DNA of 7,594 nt from Pontiella desulfatans (lineage in GTDB: Bacteria > Verrucomicrobiota > Kiritimatiellia > Kiritimatiellales > Pontiellaceae), in NCBI GenBank assembly GCA_029287275.1, contig JARFRL010000247.1:1-7594 (forward strand), in the 5' to 3' direction. A program made the translations under genes and the position numbers. Positions 1-6,201 of the stretch are shown here, in pieces; position 1 is the stretch's first letter, and each line of letters begins with the position of its first letter. Under the pieces are notes generated by a model. The model searched no databases. It worked only from the letters and a program-made list of their open reading frames with translations, and was not told the DNA's origin.

Positions 1-168
1 AAACCGGAAGAACTGGTCGGAAAAACCATCGTCGTGGTCGCGAATCTGAAGCCCGCGAAGTTGCGCGGCGTGAAGTCGGAGGGCATGCTGCTCGCCGCGT
101 CCATCGGCGACGACTTGAAACTGGTCACGGTCGATGGCGAAATGGGGCCGGGCGCGGCGGTGAAATAA
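1..168 (+). CDS. metG: Methionyl-tRNA synthetase, C-terminal tRNA-binding domain (3' fragment)
   Basis: The open frame enters from before the window and gives 55 residues ending at a TAA at 166-168. The translation contains LVGKTIVVVANLKPAKLRGV followed by SEGMLLAA and ends in PGAAVK. This is the characteristic end of the OB-fold tRNA-binding domain (Trbp111/Arc1p/EMAP-II type) appended to many bacterial methionyl-tRNA synthetases, where it increases affinity for tRNA. The catalytic part is outside the window, so a stand-alone Trbp111/CsaA-like protein cannot be excluded; a MetRS C-terminus is the commoner arrangement. No clear intrinsic terminator follows: a short imperfect hairpin at 167-183 is not followed directly by a T-run. 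Confidence 0.8.
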   Translation, partial: KPEELVGKTIVVVANLKPAKLRGVKSEGMLLAASIGDDLKLVTVDGEMGPGAAVK

Positions 169-250
169 GCGGTTCGCCGGCTTGAAAACACTTTAGTTTC
201 ATAGGTTTTTTTAAATACGGGAAGTCCGGTAACATTGCCCGAGAAATGGG

Positions 251-275
251 TTGCAACGCCGTGGGGCAAGTGCAA
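251..275. promoter_or_regulatory. Imperfect inverted repeat upstream of the porin gene
   Basis: TTGCA (251-255) pairs with TGCAA (271-275), and inside it GCC (258-260) can pair with GGC (264-266) around a GTGG loop, with a 2x3 internal loop between. It lies in the non-coding stretch between the metG-like gene and the porin gene. It could be a protein-binding dyad or an RNA hairpin, but the stem is short and chance is possible. Confidence 0.25.
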
Positions 276-298
276 TCTTAGGCGCAAGTTTTCGCGAA

Positions 299-319
299 AT
301 ACCGCGATGGGCGCGGTAT
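299..319. promoter_or_regulatory. Perfect 8-bp inverted repeat, candidate operator or 5'-UTR hairpin
   Basis: ATACCGCG (299-306) and CGCGGTAT (312-319) are exact reverse complements separated by ATGGG (307-311). The dyad is 22 bases upstream of the porin Shine-Dalgarno sequence. It is followed by AT-rich sequence (321-330, including TATTTT at 324-329) that could hold a -10 element, though no good -35 match sits 16-18 bases before it. The perfect symmetry and place fit an operator; if transcription begins further upstream, the same sequence would be an RNA hairpin in the leader. Which of these is right cannot be decided from sequence alone. Confidence 0.45.
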
Positions 320-340
320 GGAATATTTTAGCGTTTAGCT

Positions 341-346
341 GAGAGG
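341..346 (+). promoter_or_regulatory. Shine-Dalgarno sequence that selects the porin start
   Basis: GAGAGG at 341-346 precedes two in-frame ATGs. The first ATG, at 348, is only 1 base away, too close for normal initiation. The second, at 357, is 10 bases away and begins a classic signal peptide (MKKFL...), so 357 is preferred. Confidence 0.7.
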
Positions 347-356
347 AATGGTTGAT

Positions 357-1193
357 ATGAAGAAGTTTTTGACAGTAGGTATGGTCGCCGCGATGACCGC
401 GGGTATCGCGAGCGCGCAAAACGACGTGGTCATGGTTGGCCAAGCACCGGCCTCCTCCGAAGCTGAAGCGTCCGTGGAAGCGGCGCTGGTTTCCTCGTAT
501 GTTTGGCGTGGCCAGGTTCTGAACAACGACATGGTGTTTCAGCCGCAGTTCACCATCGCTCAGTATGGCGTAAGCTTCAACGTTTGGGCTAATTACGACC
601 TCGGCGAAAACTACAGAGGCATTCAGGGCGATTTCTCCGAGCTGGACCTCTCCCTCGCCTACACGCTGCCGCTTGATTTGAACGATTTCTCGTTCGATGT
701 CGGCGTCATCAGCTATCAGTTCCCCGCCAATGGAGATCTTCCTGGCTCGTCGGATGGCGTCAACTCCAAGTCCACCACGGAAATCTTCGCCGCGGCGCAC
801 TGGCTCACCTTCAAGGATTACGTGATTCCTTCCGCCACCATCTTCGGTGACGTGAAAGAAGCCAACGGCATCTACATGTTGTTCGACGTCGTCGCTCCCT
901 ACCAGATCAGCGAATACCTGTATGTTGAGGGCGGCATCTCCACGGGTTGGGGCAACACCTCCTACAACGATTACTACTGGGCGGCGCCCTCCAACGGTGG
1001 AAACGTCGACAAAGGATTCAACGACTACAACTTCTACGGAAACGTCAGCTACATGCTCCTCGACAACCTGACCGCGACCTTCAATCTGACCTACACCGGC
1101 ACCTACGGCGGCGCGATCCGGAACGCCGCGAAAGAGAATTACGAAGCCGCCGAAAAAGTCTGGGCGGGCGTCAACTTCGCGTACGACTTCTAA
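357..1193 (+). CDS. Putative outer-membrane beta-barrel protein (TorF/Gcw_chp-like porin)
   Basis: The 278-residue product starts with a Sec signal peptide: K2-K3, a hydrophobic segment to about residue 18, and an ASA cleavage site after residue 20. A short Ala/Glu/Ser-rich linker (about 27-43) leads into SSYVWRGQVLNND (46-58). That block resembles the first strand and turn of the TorF-type putative porins (Gcw_chp family), which usually have an S-x-Y-V-x-R-G motif. The rest alternates polar and hydrophobic/aromatic residues, is rich in Tyr, Asn and Gly, and ends in NFAYDF with a terminal Phe, the usual recognition signal for outer-membrane assembly. I infer an outer-membrane barrel; the substrate and even pore activity are unknown. 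The reading frame is also open from ATG 348, but the ribosome-binding site favours 357. The gene is flanked by its own leader and a strong terminator, so it is probably monocistronic. The barrel prediction is firmer than the family name. Confidence 0.75.
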   Translation: MKKFLTVGMVAAMTAGIASAQNDVVMVGQAPASSEAEASVEAALVSSYVWRGQVLNNDMVFQPQFTIAQYGVSFNVWANYDLGENYRGIQGDFSELDLSLAYTLPLDLNDFSFDVGVISYQFPANGDLPGSSDGVNSKSTTEIFAAAHWLTFKDYVIPSATIFGDVKEANGIYMLFDVVAPYQISEYLYVEGGISTGWGNTSYNDYYWAAPSNGGNVDKGFNDYNFYGNVSYMLLDNLTATFNLTYTGTYGGAIRNAAKENYEAAEKVWAGVNFAYDF

Positions 1194-1212
1194 TCGAAGC
1201 CGCGCATGTTTG

Positions 1213-1244
1213 AAAAACGCCCCGAACCCCGGGGCGTTTTTTTT
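1213..1244 (+). terminator. Rho-independent terminator of the porin gene
   Basis: An 11-bp stem forms from AAAAACGCCCC (1213-1223) and GGGGCGTTTTT (1231-1241), with a 7-base loop (1224-1230), followed by a run of eight T (1237-1244) that is partly in the stem. It starts 19 bases after the porin stop codon and separates the porin from the regulator-aminotransferase unit. The A-run before the stem could also let it work, more weakly, on the opposite strand. Confidence 0.93.
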
Positions 1245-1276
1245 GGTTTGGTCGCCGCGCGACGAACCGGTACCAT
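1245..1276 (+). promoter_or_regulatory. Possible promoter and dyad operator of the regulator-aminotransferase operon
   Basis: A hexamer pair TTGGTC (1248-1253) and TACCAT (1271-1276), spaced 17 bases, is a weak match to a sigma-70 promoter. It overlaps an interrupted dyad: GGTT (1245-1248) with AACC (1265-1268), and GTCG (1251-1254) with CGAC (1260-1263), around CCGCG. Lrp/AsnC regulators often control their own operon from such promoter-proximal sites, so this is the natural place for autoregulation, but both the promoter and the operator are guesses from short matches. Confidence 0.25.
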
Positions 1277-1313
1277 CCAACGAATTTTTTAAATCAACCT
1301 AGGGGTCGAAGCC

Positions 1314-1793
1314 ATGAACGAACTGCTGAACCTGCTTAAACAAAACGCGCTCGAATCGCCGGAAAATCTCGCGAAAATGCTGGGAATCACGGTCGATGAA
1401 GTGAAAGCCAAAATCGCGAAATACGAAGAGGACGGGGTCATACGCGCCTATCAGGCCGTCGTGAACGAGGAAAAGCTCGACTCGTCGCTCGTCACCACCG
1501 TGATCGAGGTCAAGGTCACGCCCGAAAGCGAGGGCGGCTTCGACCGGGTCGCCGACCGCATCAGCCGTTTTCCTGAAGTGGAATCCGTGTTTCTCATGTC
1601 CGGCGGATTTGATCTGCTGTTGTTCATCAAAGGCCGCACCATGCACGAGGCCTTCAGCTTCGTCAGCGAAAAGCTCGCCACCATGCCCGGCGTCACGTCC
1701 ACCGCGACGCATTTCATGATGAAAACCTACAAGCAGAACGGAATCGTCATGCACACGGGGGAGGATGATGAACGACTCAAAGTCTCTCCGTAG
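1314..1793 (+). CDS. Lrp/AsnC-family transcriptional regulator (AlaR/YugG-like)
   Basis: The 159-residue protein has the two-part Lrp/AsnC design. The N-terminal winged helix-turn-helix covers about residues 1-50 (SPENLAKMLGITVDEVKAKI, then GVIRAYQAVVN). The C-terminal RAM ligand-binding and oligomerisation domain covers about 59-140 and includes LMSGGFDLLL (94-103) with the Gly-x-Asp turn typical of the effector site, and TATHFMMKTY near its end. Length fits the family. AGGGG at 1301-1305 gives a good ribosome-binding site 8 bases before ATG 1314. Its last 29 bases overlap the aminotransferase gene, so the two are probably co-transcribed and translationally coupled. The pairing and sequence style resemble B. 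subtilis AlaR-AlaT, where the regulator responds to alanine and controls the transaminase. An equivalent role here is inference; the ligand cannot be read from sequence. Confidence 0.9.
   Translation: MNELLNLLKQNALESPENLAKMLGITVDEVKAKIAKYEEDGVIRAYQAVVNEEKLDSSLVTTVIEVKVTPESEGGFDRVADRISRFPEVESVFLMSGGFDLLLFIKGRTMHEAFSFVSEKLATMPGVTSTATHFMMKTYKQNGIVMHTGEDDERLKVSP
1757..1764 (+). promoter_or_regulatory. Ribosome-binding site inside the regulator gene, with two adjacent start codons
   Basis: GGGGGAGG (1757-1764) within the end of the regulator gene is directly followed by ATGATG (1765-1770). The ATG at 1765 has no spacer after the purine run and the ATG at 1768 has 3 bases, or more if pairing uses the 5' part of the run, so initiation may be at the second ATG. 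The protein would differ by one Met. Confidence 0.5.
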
Positions 1794-2943
1794 CCGGATC
1801 TCCAAGGTCGTTCAAGACATTCCGCGCTCCGGCATCCGCGACTTTTTCGAAATCGTCAGTTCCCGCGAGGACGTCATCTCCCTTGGCATCGGCGAGCCTG
1901 ATTTCGTCACGCCCTGGCACATCCGCGAGGCCGCCTCGCTGGCGTTGGATCGCGGCGTCACGTCCTACACGTCCAACATGGGCCTGCTGTCGCTTCGCCG
2001 CGGCATCGCTCAATACATCCAGAAAAAAACCGGCGTCGAGTACAATCCCGTCGACGAGGTGCTGGTCACGGTCGGCGTCTCCGAAGGACTCGACATCGCG
2101 ATACGCGCCTTGATCGAACCCGGCGACGAAGTGCTCTATCACGAACCCAGCTACGTTTCCTACAACCCGCTCATTCGGTTCGCGTACGGCGTGCCCGTCG
2201 CGATCCAGACCAAAAAGGAAAACGGCTTCCGGCTGACCCGCCAGGACCTCGAGGAAAACGTCACCGAAAAAAGCAAGGTGCTGCTGCTCAACTATCCGAA
2301 CAACCCGACCGGCGCCGCGCTTTCCAGAAAAGACGTCGAGGACATCGCCGCGTTCGCGATCGAGCACGATCTGATCGTGTTGACCGACGAGATCTACGAC
2401 GAGCTGACCTACGACCGCGAGCACTTCAGCATCATCTCGGTGCCCGGCATGCGCGAGCGGACGATTTATCTGCACGGCTTTTCCAAGGCCTGGGCCATGA
2501 CCGGTTTCCGCATGGGCTTCACCTGCGCGCCGCCCGAGCTCACCGAAGCCATGATGAAGATCCATCAGTACACCATGTTGTGCGCGCCGATCCTCAGTCA
2601 GGAAGCGTCCATCGAGGCGCTCAAGAACGCCGACGCCGACATCGCGTACATGAAGGCCGAATACAAAAAACGGCGCAACTACATCCACGCCTCCTTCGAG
2701 GAGATGGGCATCCCCTGCGTCCGGCCCGACGGCGCGTTCTACGCCTTCGCCGACATCAGCCAATTCGGCATGACCTCCAAGGAGTTCGCGCTTCGACTGC
2801 TCGACGAGCAAAACGTGGCCTGCGTGCCCGGAACCGCCTTCGGCGCCTGTGGCGAAGGCTTCATCCGCTGCTCCTACGCCGCGGCGTTCGACGACATCAA
2901 AGAGGCCATGGTCCGCGTCGCCCGCTTCATCGAAAAATTATAG
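1765..2943 (+). CDS. PLP-dependent aminotransferase class I/II (AlaT/YugH-like)
   Basis: The 392-residue product has a complete fold-type I aspartate-aminotransferase signature. N-terminal SGIRDFFEI and SLGIGEPDFVTP (39-50) contribute to the substrate pocket. NYPNNPTG (176-183) carries the Asn (N180) that contacts the PLP ring hydroxyl. TDEIYDEL (207-214) supplies the Asp (D208) pairing with the pyridine nitrogen and Y211. GFSKAWAMTGFRMG (238-251) supplies the Schiff-base lysine K241 and phosphate-binding R249. GFIRCSYA (365-372) supplies R368, which binds the substrate alpha-carboxylate. All key residues are present and the length is normal, so it should be active in the cytoplasm, moving an amino group between an amino acid and a 2-oxo acid. 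Pairing with an upstream Lrp-type regulator favours an alanine transaminase role, by analogy with B. subtilis AlaT. Aspartate or aromatic specificity remains possible. ATG 1768 is an alternative start. Confidence 0.93.
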   Translation: MMNDSKSLRSRISKVVQDIPRSGIRDFFEIVSSREDVISLGIGEPDFVTPWHIREAASLALDRGVTSYTSNMGLLSLRRGIAQYIQKKTGVEYNPVDEVLVTVGVSEGLDIAIRALIEPGDEVLYHEPSYVSYNPLIRFAYGVPVAIQTKKENGFRLTRQDLEENVTEKSKVLLLNYPNNPTGAALSRKDVEDIAAFAIEHDLIVLTDEIYDELTYDREHFSIISVPGMRERTIYLHGFSKAWAMTGFRMGFTCAPPELTEAMMKIHQYTMLCAPILSQEASIEALKNADADIAYMKAEYKKRRNYIHASFEEMGIPCVRPDGAFYAFADISQFGMTSKEFALRLLDEQNVACVPGTAFGACGEGFIRCSYAAAFDDIKEAMVRVARFIEKL

Positions 2944-2971
2944 GCGAGTCCTCCGGCCTCGTTCAGATGAA

Positions 2972-2977
2972 AAGGAG
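2972..2977 (+). promoter_or_regulatory. Shine-Dalgarno sequence separated from its start codon by a hairpin
   Basis: AAGGAG (2972-2977) is the only strong ribosome-binding sequence upstream of the nuclease start at 3059; the bases just before that ATG (CCGTAAAATCCA) have none. The two are 81 bases apart in linear sequence, but 69 of those bases form the hairpin at 2979-3047. With the hairpin folded the effective spacing is 12 bases. Its role is inferred from position. Confidence 0.45.
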
Positions 2978-2978
2978 A

Positions 2979-3047
2979 GCAACGAATGAATGGAAAGCAA
3001 CGAATCGTTCTGCCGGTCGGATTCTTTGCTTTCCATTCATTCGTTGC
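2979..3047. repeat. Near-perfect 28-bp inverted repeat (palindromic element or hairpin)
   Basis: Left arm 2979-3006 and right arm 3020-3047 are reverse complements with one mismatch (C3001 against T3025) around a 13-base loop (3007-3019). The 9-mer GCAACGAAT occurs at 2979-2987 and 2997-3005; its complement ATTCGTTGC is at 3039-3047 and, with one change, at 3021-3029, so each arm is itself built from two related units. The arms are about 43% G+C, clearly lower than the flanking genes. No T-run follows on the + strand, so it is not a standard terminator. A REP-like or MITE-like repeat, or a regulatory/mRNA-stabilising hairpin, are the main options. No transposase or recognisable target-site duplication is visible. 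Confidence 0.9.
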
Positions 3048-3058
3048 CGTAAAATCCA

Positions 3059-6000
3059 ATGCCTGAGTTGATTGTTTTTCCGACCGAGCTGGCGTTGCGG
3101 CGTTTCCAACAGGACGCGGCGTTGGAGCTGGGCTTCGTCGACGCGTCCTGCCACTTGACCTTCGCCCGCTTGCGCGCGCTGTGCCTTCCGTACGCCAACA
3201 TCAAGGGCGAGCGGATGGACGCGGCGCGTCAGTTGCTCGTCCGTAAACAGGTGGTCGAGGTCGCGTCCGGACATTTCGCCGGGCACGGCGCGTTGGGCGA
3301 GCTTTCCGCGAACGCGTTGGGCGACGTGCTGGATCAGCTGATCGGGGAGCTCGCCACGCTGCCCGGCGAGACGCCGCGGATCATCGACTGGCTTCTGGAT
3401 CACCACCGCGGACACAAACTATATCAGCTTGGAACGCTCATCAGCGTCTGGCGCGCCAACATCAAGCAGGACGGGTTGGCGGATCAGATCGCGGTCAATC
3501 ACGCGCTGCTTCGTCTGTTGAAAGGTCCGCGGGAAAAGTGGCCGCCCTTGTTACGCGGCGCCGACCGTCTGACCTTCAAATCCATTCGCTGGTTCAACCC
3601 GTTCGAGGAATCGTGCGTCGTCGCGCTGAATCAAAAACTAAAAGTCCGCGTCGAGTCGGCCTTGCCGTTGGCGCACGCCGAAGCCGCGGCCGATCGGCTC
3701 GGCCAACGGGCGCGCGTCGAGATCATGGCGGAGCCCTGGGCGGCCTGGGCCGAGGATCTGGGCGACGCGCTCGCGGTCGACAGCCCCGACGTGCTTCAAT
3801 TGGAGGATTCGATCCGGATTGATTTTTCGCGGTCCGCCGGCGCGTACGGCGAGATCGAGGATCTGGCGCGGCGGATTCGCTGGGTCACGCGGCACCGGAA
3901 AACGCCGGCCAATCGGATCGCGTTGGTGGTGCCGAACATCGGTTCCGTGCAGGACATCGTGCCGCACGTGTTCAGCCGCTTCCGAATTCCATACTATTTC
4001 CGCCGCGGCCGACCGGTCCTTTCGTCGCCCGTGGTGAAAGCGTTCCTCGCGTGGATCGCGTTTCCGCTTCGGCCCGAACGCGACGTGATGATCGACCTCG
4101 TCCGCGATCCCGCGCTGCGCCACGAGAACCGCGAGGCGGAGGTCGAACGACTACTCAAGCAGCCGCCCCGGCTCGACGTCAAACCGTCCGTCTTGTCCGC
4201 CGCCGACGCGCTCCGCGTGCTGACCGACCGCGTCGTCGAGCCGGAGGATCATTTCAACGCCGAAGCGCTGAGCGCGGTACGGTCGGTGCTGGAAAAACTC
4301 GGCGCCCACGTCATGCCGATCTCCGACTTGCTCGACCTGATCGAGGAGTTGTTGGAGGACGCGACCATCCGGCCGCGGGAAAGCCACGAACAGGGCGTTT
4401 GGATTTTAAACCCGCGCGACGCGGTTGGTTTGTCGTTCGATCTCGTTTTATTCGCGGGGCTGAACGAAGGGGAGTTTCCCGGAACGCCGCGGCAGGACGC
4501 GCTGTTGAACGACAAGGAGCGCCACTTCCTGCGCTTGAATCTGGAGGAGCGCGGTAGCCGCCTACCGAAGATGGCGTTGCCGGAGGCGAACGTTTTATTC
4601 GAACAGGAGTCCGTCCTATTCCTCGCGGCGCTGGGCATGGCGCGCGAGCAATTGGTTTTCTCGTTTCAATCGGTTGATCAAGAGGGGAATGAAAAGGGAG
4701 CGGGCGAGTATTACCGCAAGTTGTGGAATCTCGCGGGCTGGCCCGCCGCGGACGAGATTCAGCTTAGCCCATACGACCAATGGCGCGTTCAACGGTTGCG
4801 GGCCGAAAACATCTTTTCCAACCACTGGAACACGCAACAAACCGTCGCGCCCGAGGACCGCGCGCCCATGCCGGGCGAGTCGTTCTTGCCGATCGTCCCG
4901 TTGCCGCTCTGCCTCGCGAAGGACGAGGCGCTGCAGTCGGCGGCGTGTGGAACAACGACGCACTCGCCGACCTCGGATACTCCCGCCGCCGAATTGGAAC
5001 ACTTGGTTCGCGCGCTGACGATCGAGGCGGAACGCGATCGCTATTTGGAGACGCCGATCGGTGAACGCGCGCCTTCGATTTACTGCGGCCACGTTCCCGC
5101 GTTGAAGGAGAAGGTCGCGGCGTGGCTCGAGCGGAAAGAGGAGCTGAGTCCAACCGCGTTGGAGGATCTCGCACGGTGCCGATTTGTTTTTCTGTTGGAG
5201 CGGGTGTTCGGAATCCGCGACGCGCGCGTCGCGGACGACTCGCCCGATCCGATGGATCGCGGCGGATTGATTCATTCCATTCTACGCGAGGTCTACACCG
5301 CCATCGCGCTCGGCGAATCCGGCGTCGACGCGCCGCGGCGATGGGCCGTTAAAACGGCCTCCGGCTGGATGAAGCGGGCGGAGGGCGGCGTCGACGCGAT
5401 TCCGCTGGCGAACTTCGTTCCGGAGTCGCGCGAAAAATATCTCGCGTTCGCCCGAAAGACCGCGGAAGCGCGGTTGAACGAATCCGAGTTGGGACATCCC
5501 GGCGTCTGGGCCGCGGAGCGCGCCAAGATCATGGAAATGGTGCTCAACTTCGTCCGTCACGACGTGGATACCTGCGCCACGGAAAACCGCTTTCCCGCGT
5601 TGTTCGAGCTGAAGTTCGGCGGTGCCGACGCGGTGGATCTCGGCGCGGCGCGGTCGCATGGAATCATCGATCGGGTGGATCTGGTTTTCGCGGAAACCAA
5701 CGAACTGAAAAAAGTCCGCGTGTTGGATTACAAGGGTTCGAGCCGGGCGCGTAACAATCAGGAGGAGTACATCGCGGAGATCGTCCGCAACCTCGACTGC
5801 CAGCTTCCGGTGTACGCTTTCGCCGCGCAGAAGTTTTTCTTCGACGCGTTCAACACGTCTCGTCTGAACGCGATGACGGAGGCGGGATATCTGTTCTACG
5901 AACGCGACGGAAGCAGGATCGCGTCGGCGCTTAAGAAGAGTCTGATTCCGATGGATGAAGAGGGCCTCGCGGAGGGATTCCTCGCGACGCTTTCGGCTAG

Positions 6001-6112
6001 CATTGAACGACTGAAAGCCGGCGATTTCGCTGTCGATCCGCTTATCAAAGCGTATACTGACCATTCGTCCGTGTGTCGCGTGAACGCCGTGGCGCTGGCC
6101 GACTTGGACTAA
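3059..6112 (+). CDS. AddB-like PD-(D/E)XK nuclease (helicase-nuclease repair subunit)
   Basis: This 1017-residue protein resembles AddB/RexB, the second subunit of the AddAB end-resection helicase-nuclease. The N-terminus (MPELIVFPTELALRRF) sits where some AddB proteins have a nucleotide-binding loop, but no Walker A motif is present. RIALVVPN (286-293) with IPYYFRRGRPVLSSPVVKAFL (310-330) and FDLVLFAGLNEGEFP (460-474) are typical of the inactive helicase-like core. The RecB-family nuclease domain begins at LSPTALEDLARCRFVF (696-710) and has RGGLIH (734-739, H739), FELKFG (E850), GIIDRVD (868-874, D871), VLDYKG (888-893, D890 and K892) and QLPVYA (915-920), so the catalytic set looks complete. 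Of the four AddB iron-sulfur cysteines, only C707 and C1006 appear; K997 and T1000 stand where the CxxC pair is expected. Residues 627-645 form a low-complexity linker. An in-frame TAA at 3050 rules out earlier starts. No AddA gene is adjacent. Confidence 0.85.
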   Translation: MPELIVFPTELALRRFQQDAALELGFVDASCHLTFARLRALCLPYANIKGERMDAARQLLVRKQVVEVASGHFAGHGALGELSANALGDVLDQLIGELATLPGETPRIIDWLLDHHRGHKLYQLGTLISVWRANIKQDGLADQIAVNHALLRLLKGPREKWPPLLRGADRLTFKSIRWFNPFEESCVVALNQKLKVRVESALPLAHAEAAADRLGQRARVEIMAEPWAAWAEDLGDALAVDSPDVLQLEDSIRIDFSRSAGAYGEIEDLARRIRWVTRHRKTPANRIALVVPNIGSVQDIVPHVFSRFRIPYYFRRGRPVLSSPVVKAFLAWIAFPLRPERDVMIDLVRDPALRHENREAEVERLLKQPPRLDVKPSVLSAADALRVLTDRVVEPEDHFNAEALSAVRSVLEKLGAHVMPISDLLDLIEELLEDATIRPRESHEQGVWILNPRDAVGLSFDLVLFAGLNEGEFPGTPRQDALLNDKERHFLRLNLEERGSRLPKMALPEANVLFEQESVLFLAALGMAREQLVFSFQSVDQEGNEKGAGEYYRKLWNLAGWPAADEIQLSPYDQWRVQRLRAENIFSNHWNTQQTVAPEDRAPMPGESFLPIVPLPLCLAKDEALQSAACGTTTHSPTSDTPAAELEHLVRALTIEAERDRYLETPIGERAPSIYCGHVPALKEKVAAWLERKEELSPTALEDLARCRFVFLLERVFGIRDARVADDSPDPMDRGGLIHSILREVYTAIALGESGVDAPRRWAVKTASGWMKRAEGGVDAIPLANFVPESREKYLAFARKTAEARLNESELGHPGVWAAERAKIMEMVLNFVRHDVDTCATENRFPALFELKFGGADAVDLGAARSHGIIDRVDLVFAETNELKKVRVLDYKGSSRARNNQEEYIAEIVRNLDCQLPVYAFAAQKFFFDAFNTSRLNAMTEAGYLFYERDGSRIASALKKSLIPMDEEGLAEGFLATLSASIERLKAGDFAVDPLIKAYTDHSSVCRVNAVALADLD

Positions 6113-6188
6113 CGAAACGACGCGGGGTTCATAAGCGAGACCAGACTCTCTGAAGAGGCGCGGTTATGGCTCTCTCGGATCAAAAACA

Positions 6189-6200
6189 GGAGAGAAGGGG
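6189..6200 (+). promoter_or_regulatory. Strong ribosome-binding site for the beta-CASP gene
   Basis: The purine run 6189-6200 contains AGGAG (6189-6193, 8 bases from ATG 6202) and a second AAGGGG touching it. A competing in-frame ATG at 6166 has its own GAAGAGG (6152-6158) and would add 12 residues (MALSDQKQERRG). The stop at 6151 limits any further extension. The 6202 start is preferred because the encoded MEIKLNFFGAAKNVTGS matches the usual N-terminus of this family. Confidence 0.65.
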
Positions 6201-6201
6201 C

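Noticed and set aside
167..183. Short hairpin with a TTCG loop straight after the metG-like stop codon
   Set aside because: The stem is interrupted by a bulge and the T-run (about 206-212) is over 20 bases away, so it is not a credible terminator.
1777..2811. A 344-codon open frame on the minus strand opposite the aminotransferase
   Set aside because: It lies antisense to a gene with complete family motifs; the translation is rich in Asp, Gly, Val and Arg as expected for the shadow of a G+C-rich gene and shows no recognisable domain.
2979..3047. The long hairpin as a rho-independent terminator of the aminotransferase
   Set aside because: The stem is followed by CCGTAAAATCC rather than a T-run on the + strand; on the minus strand the nearest T-run is not adjacent to the stem.
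2979..3047. The repeated 9-mer GCAACGAAT as a minimal CRISPR array
   Set aside because: The units are too short, two are inverted, the spacing fits arms of a palindrome, and there are no cas genes.
2967..3071. A 34-codon + strand open frame running through the palindrome and ending just inside the nuclease gene, as a possible leader peptide
   Set aside because: It has no ribosome-binding site before its ATG, and its content is simply the palindrome read through (the opposite strand gives a very similar peptide). Its overlap with the nuclease start is noteworthy but not enough to call a gene.
6113..6190. GAGA/TCTC-rich gap between the nuclease and beta-CASP genes as a terminator or operator
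   Set aside because: Possible stems are only about 4 bp long and there is no T-run.
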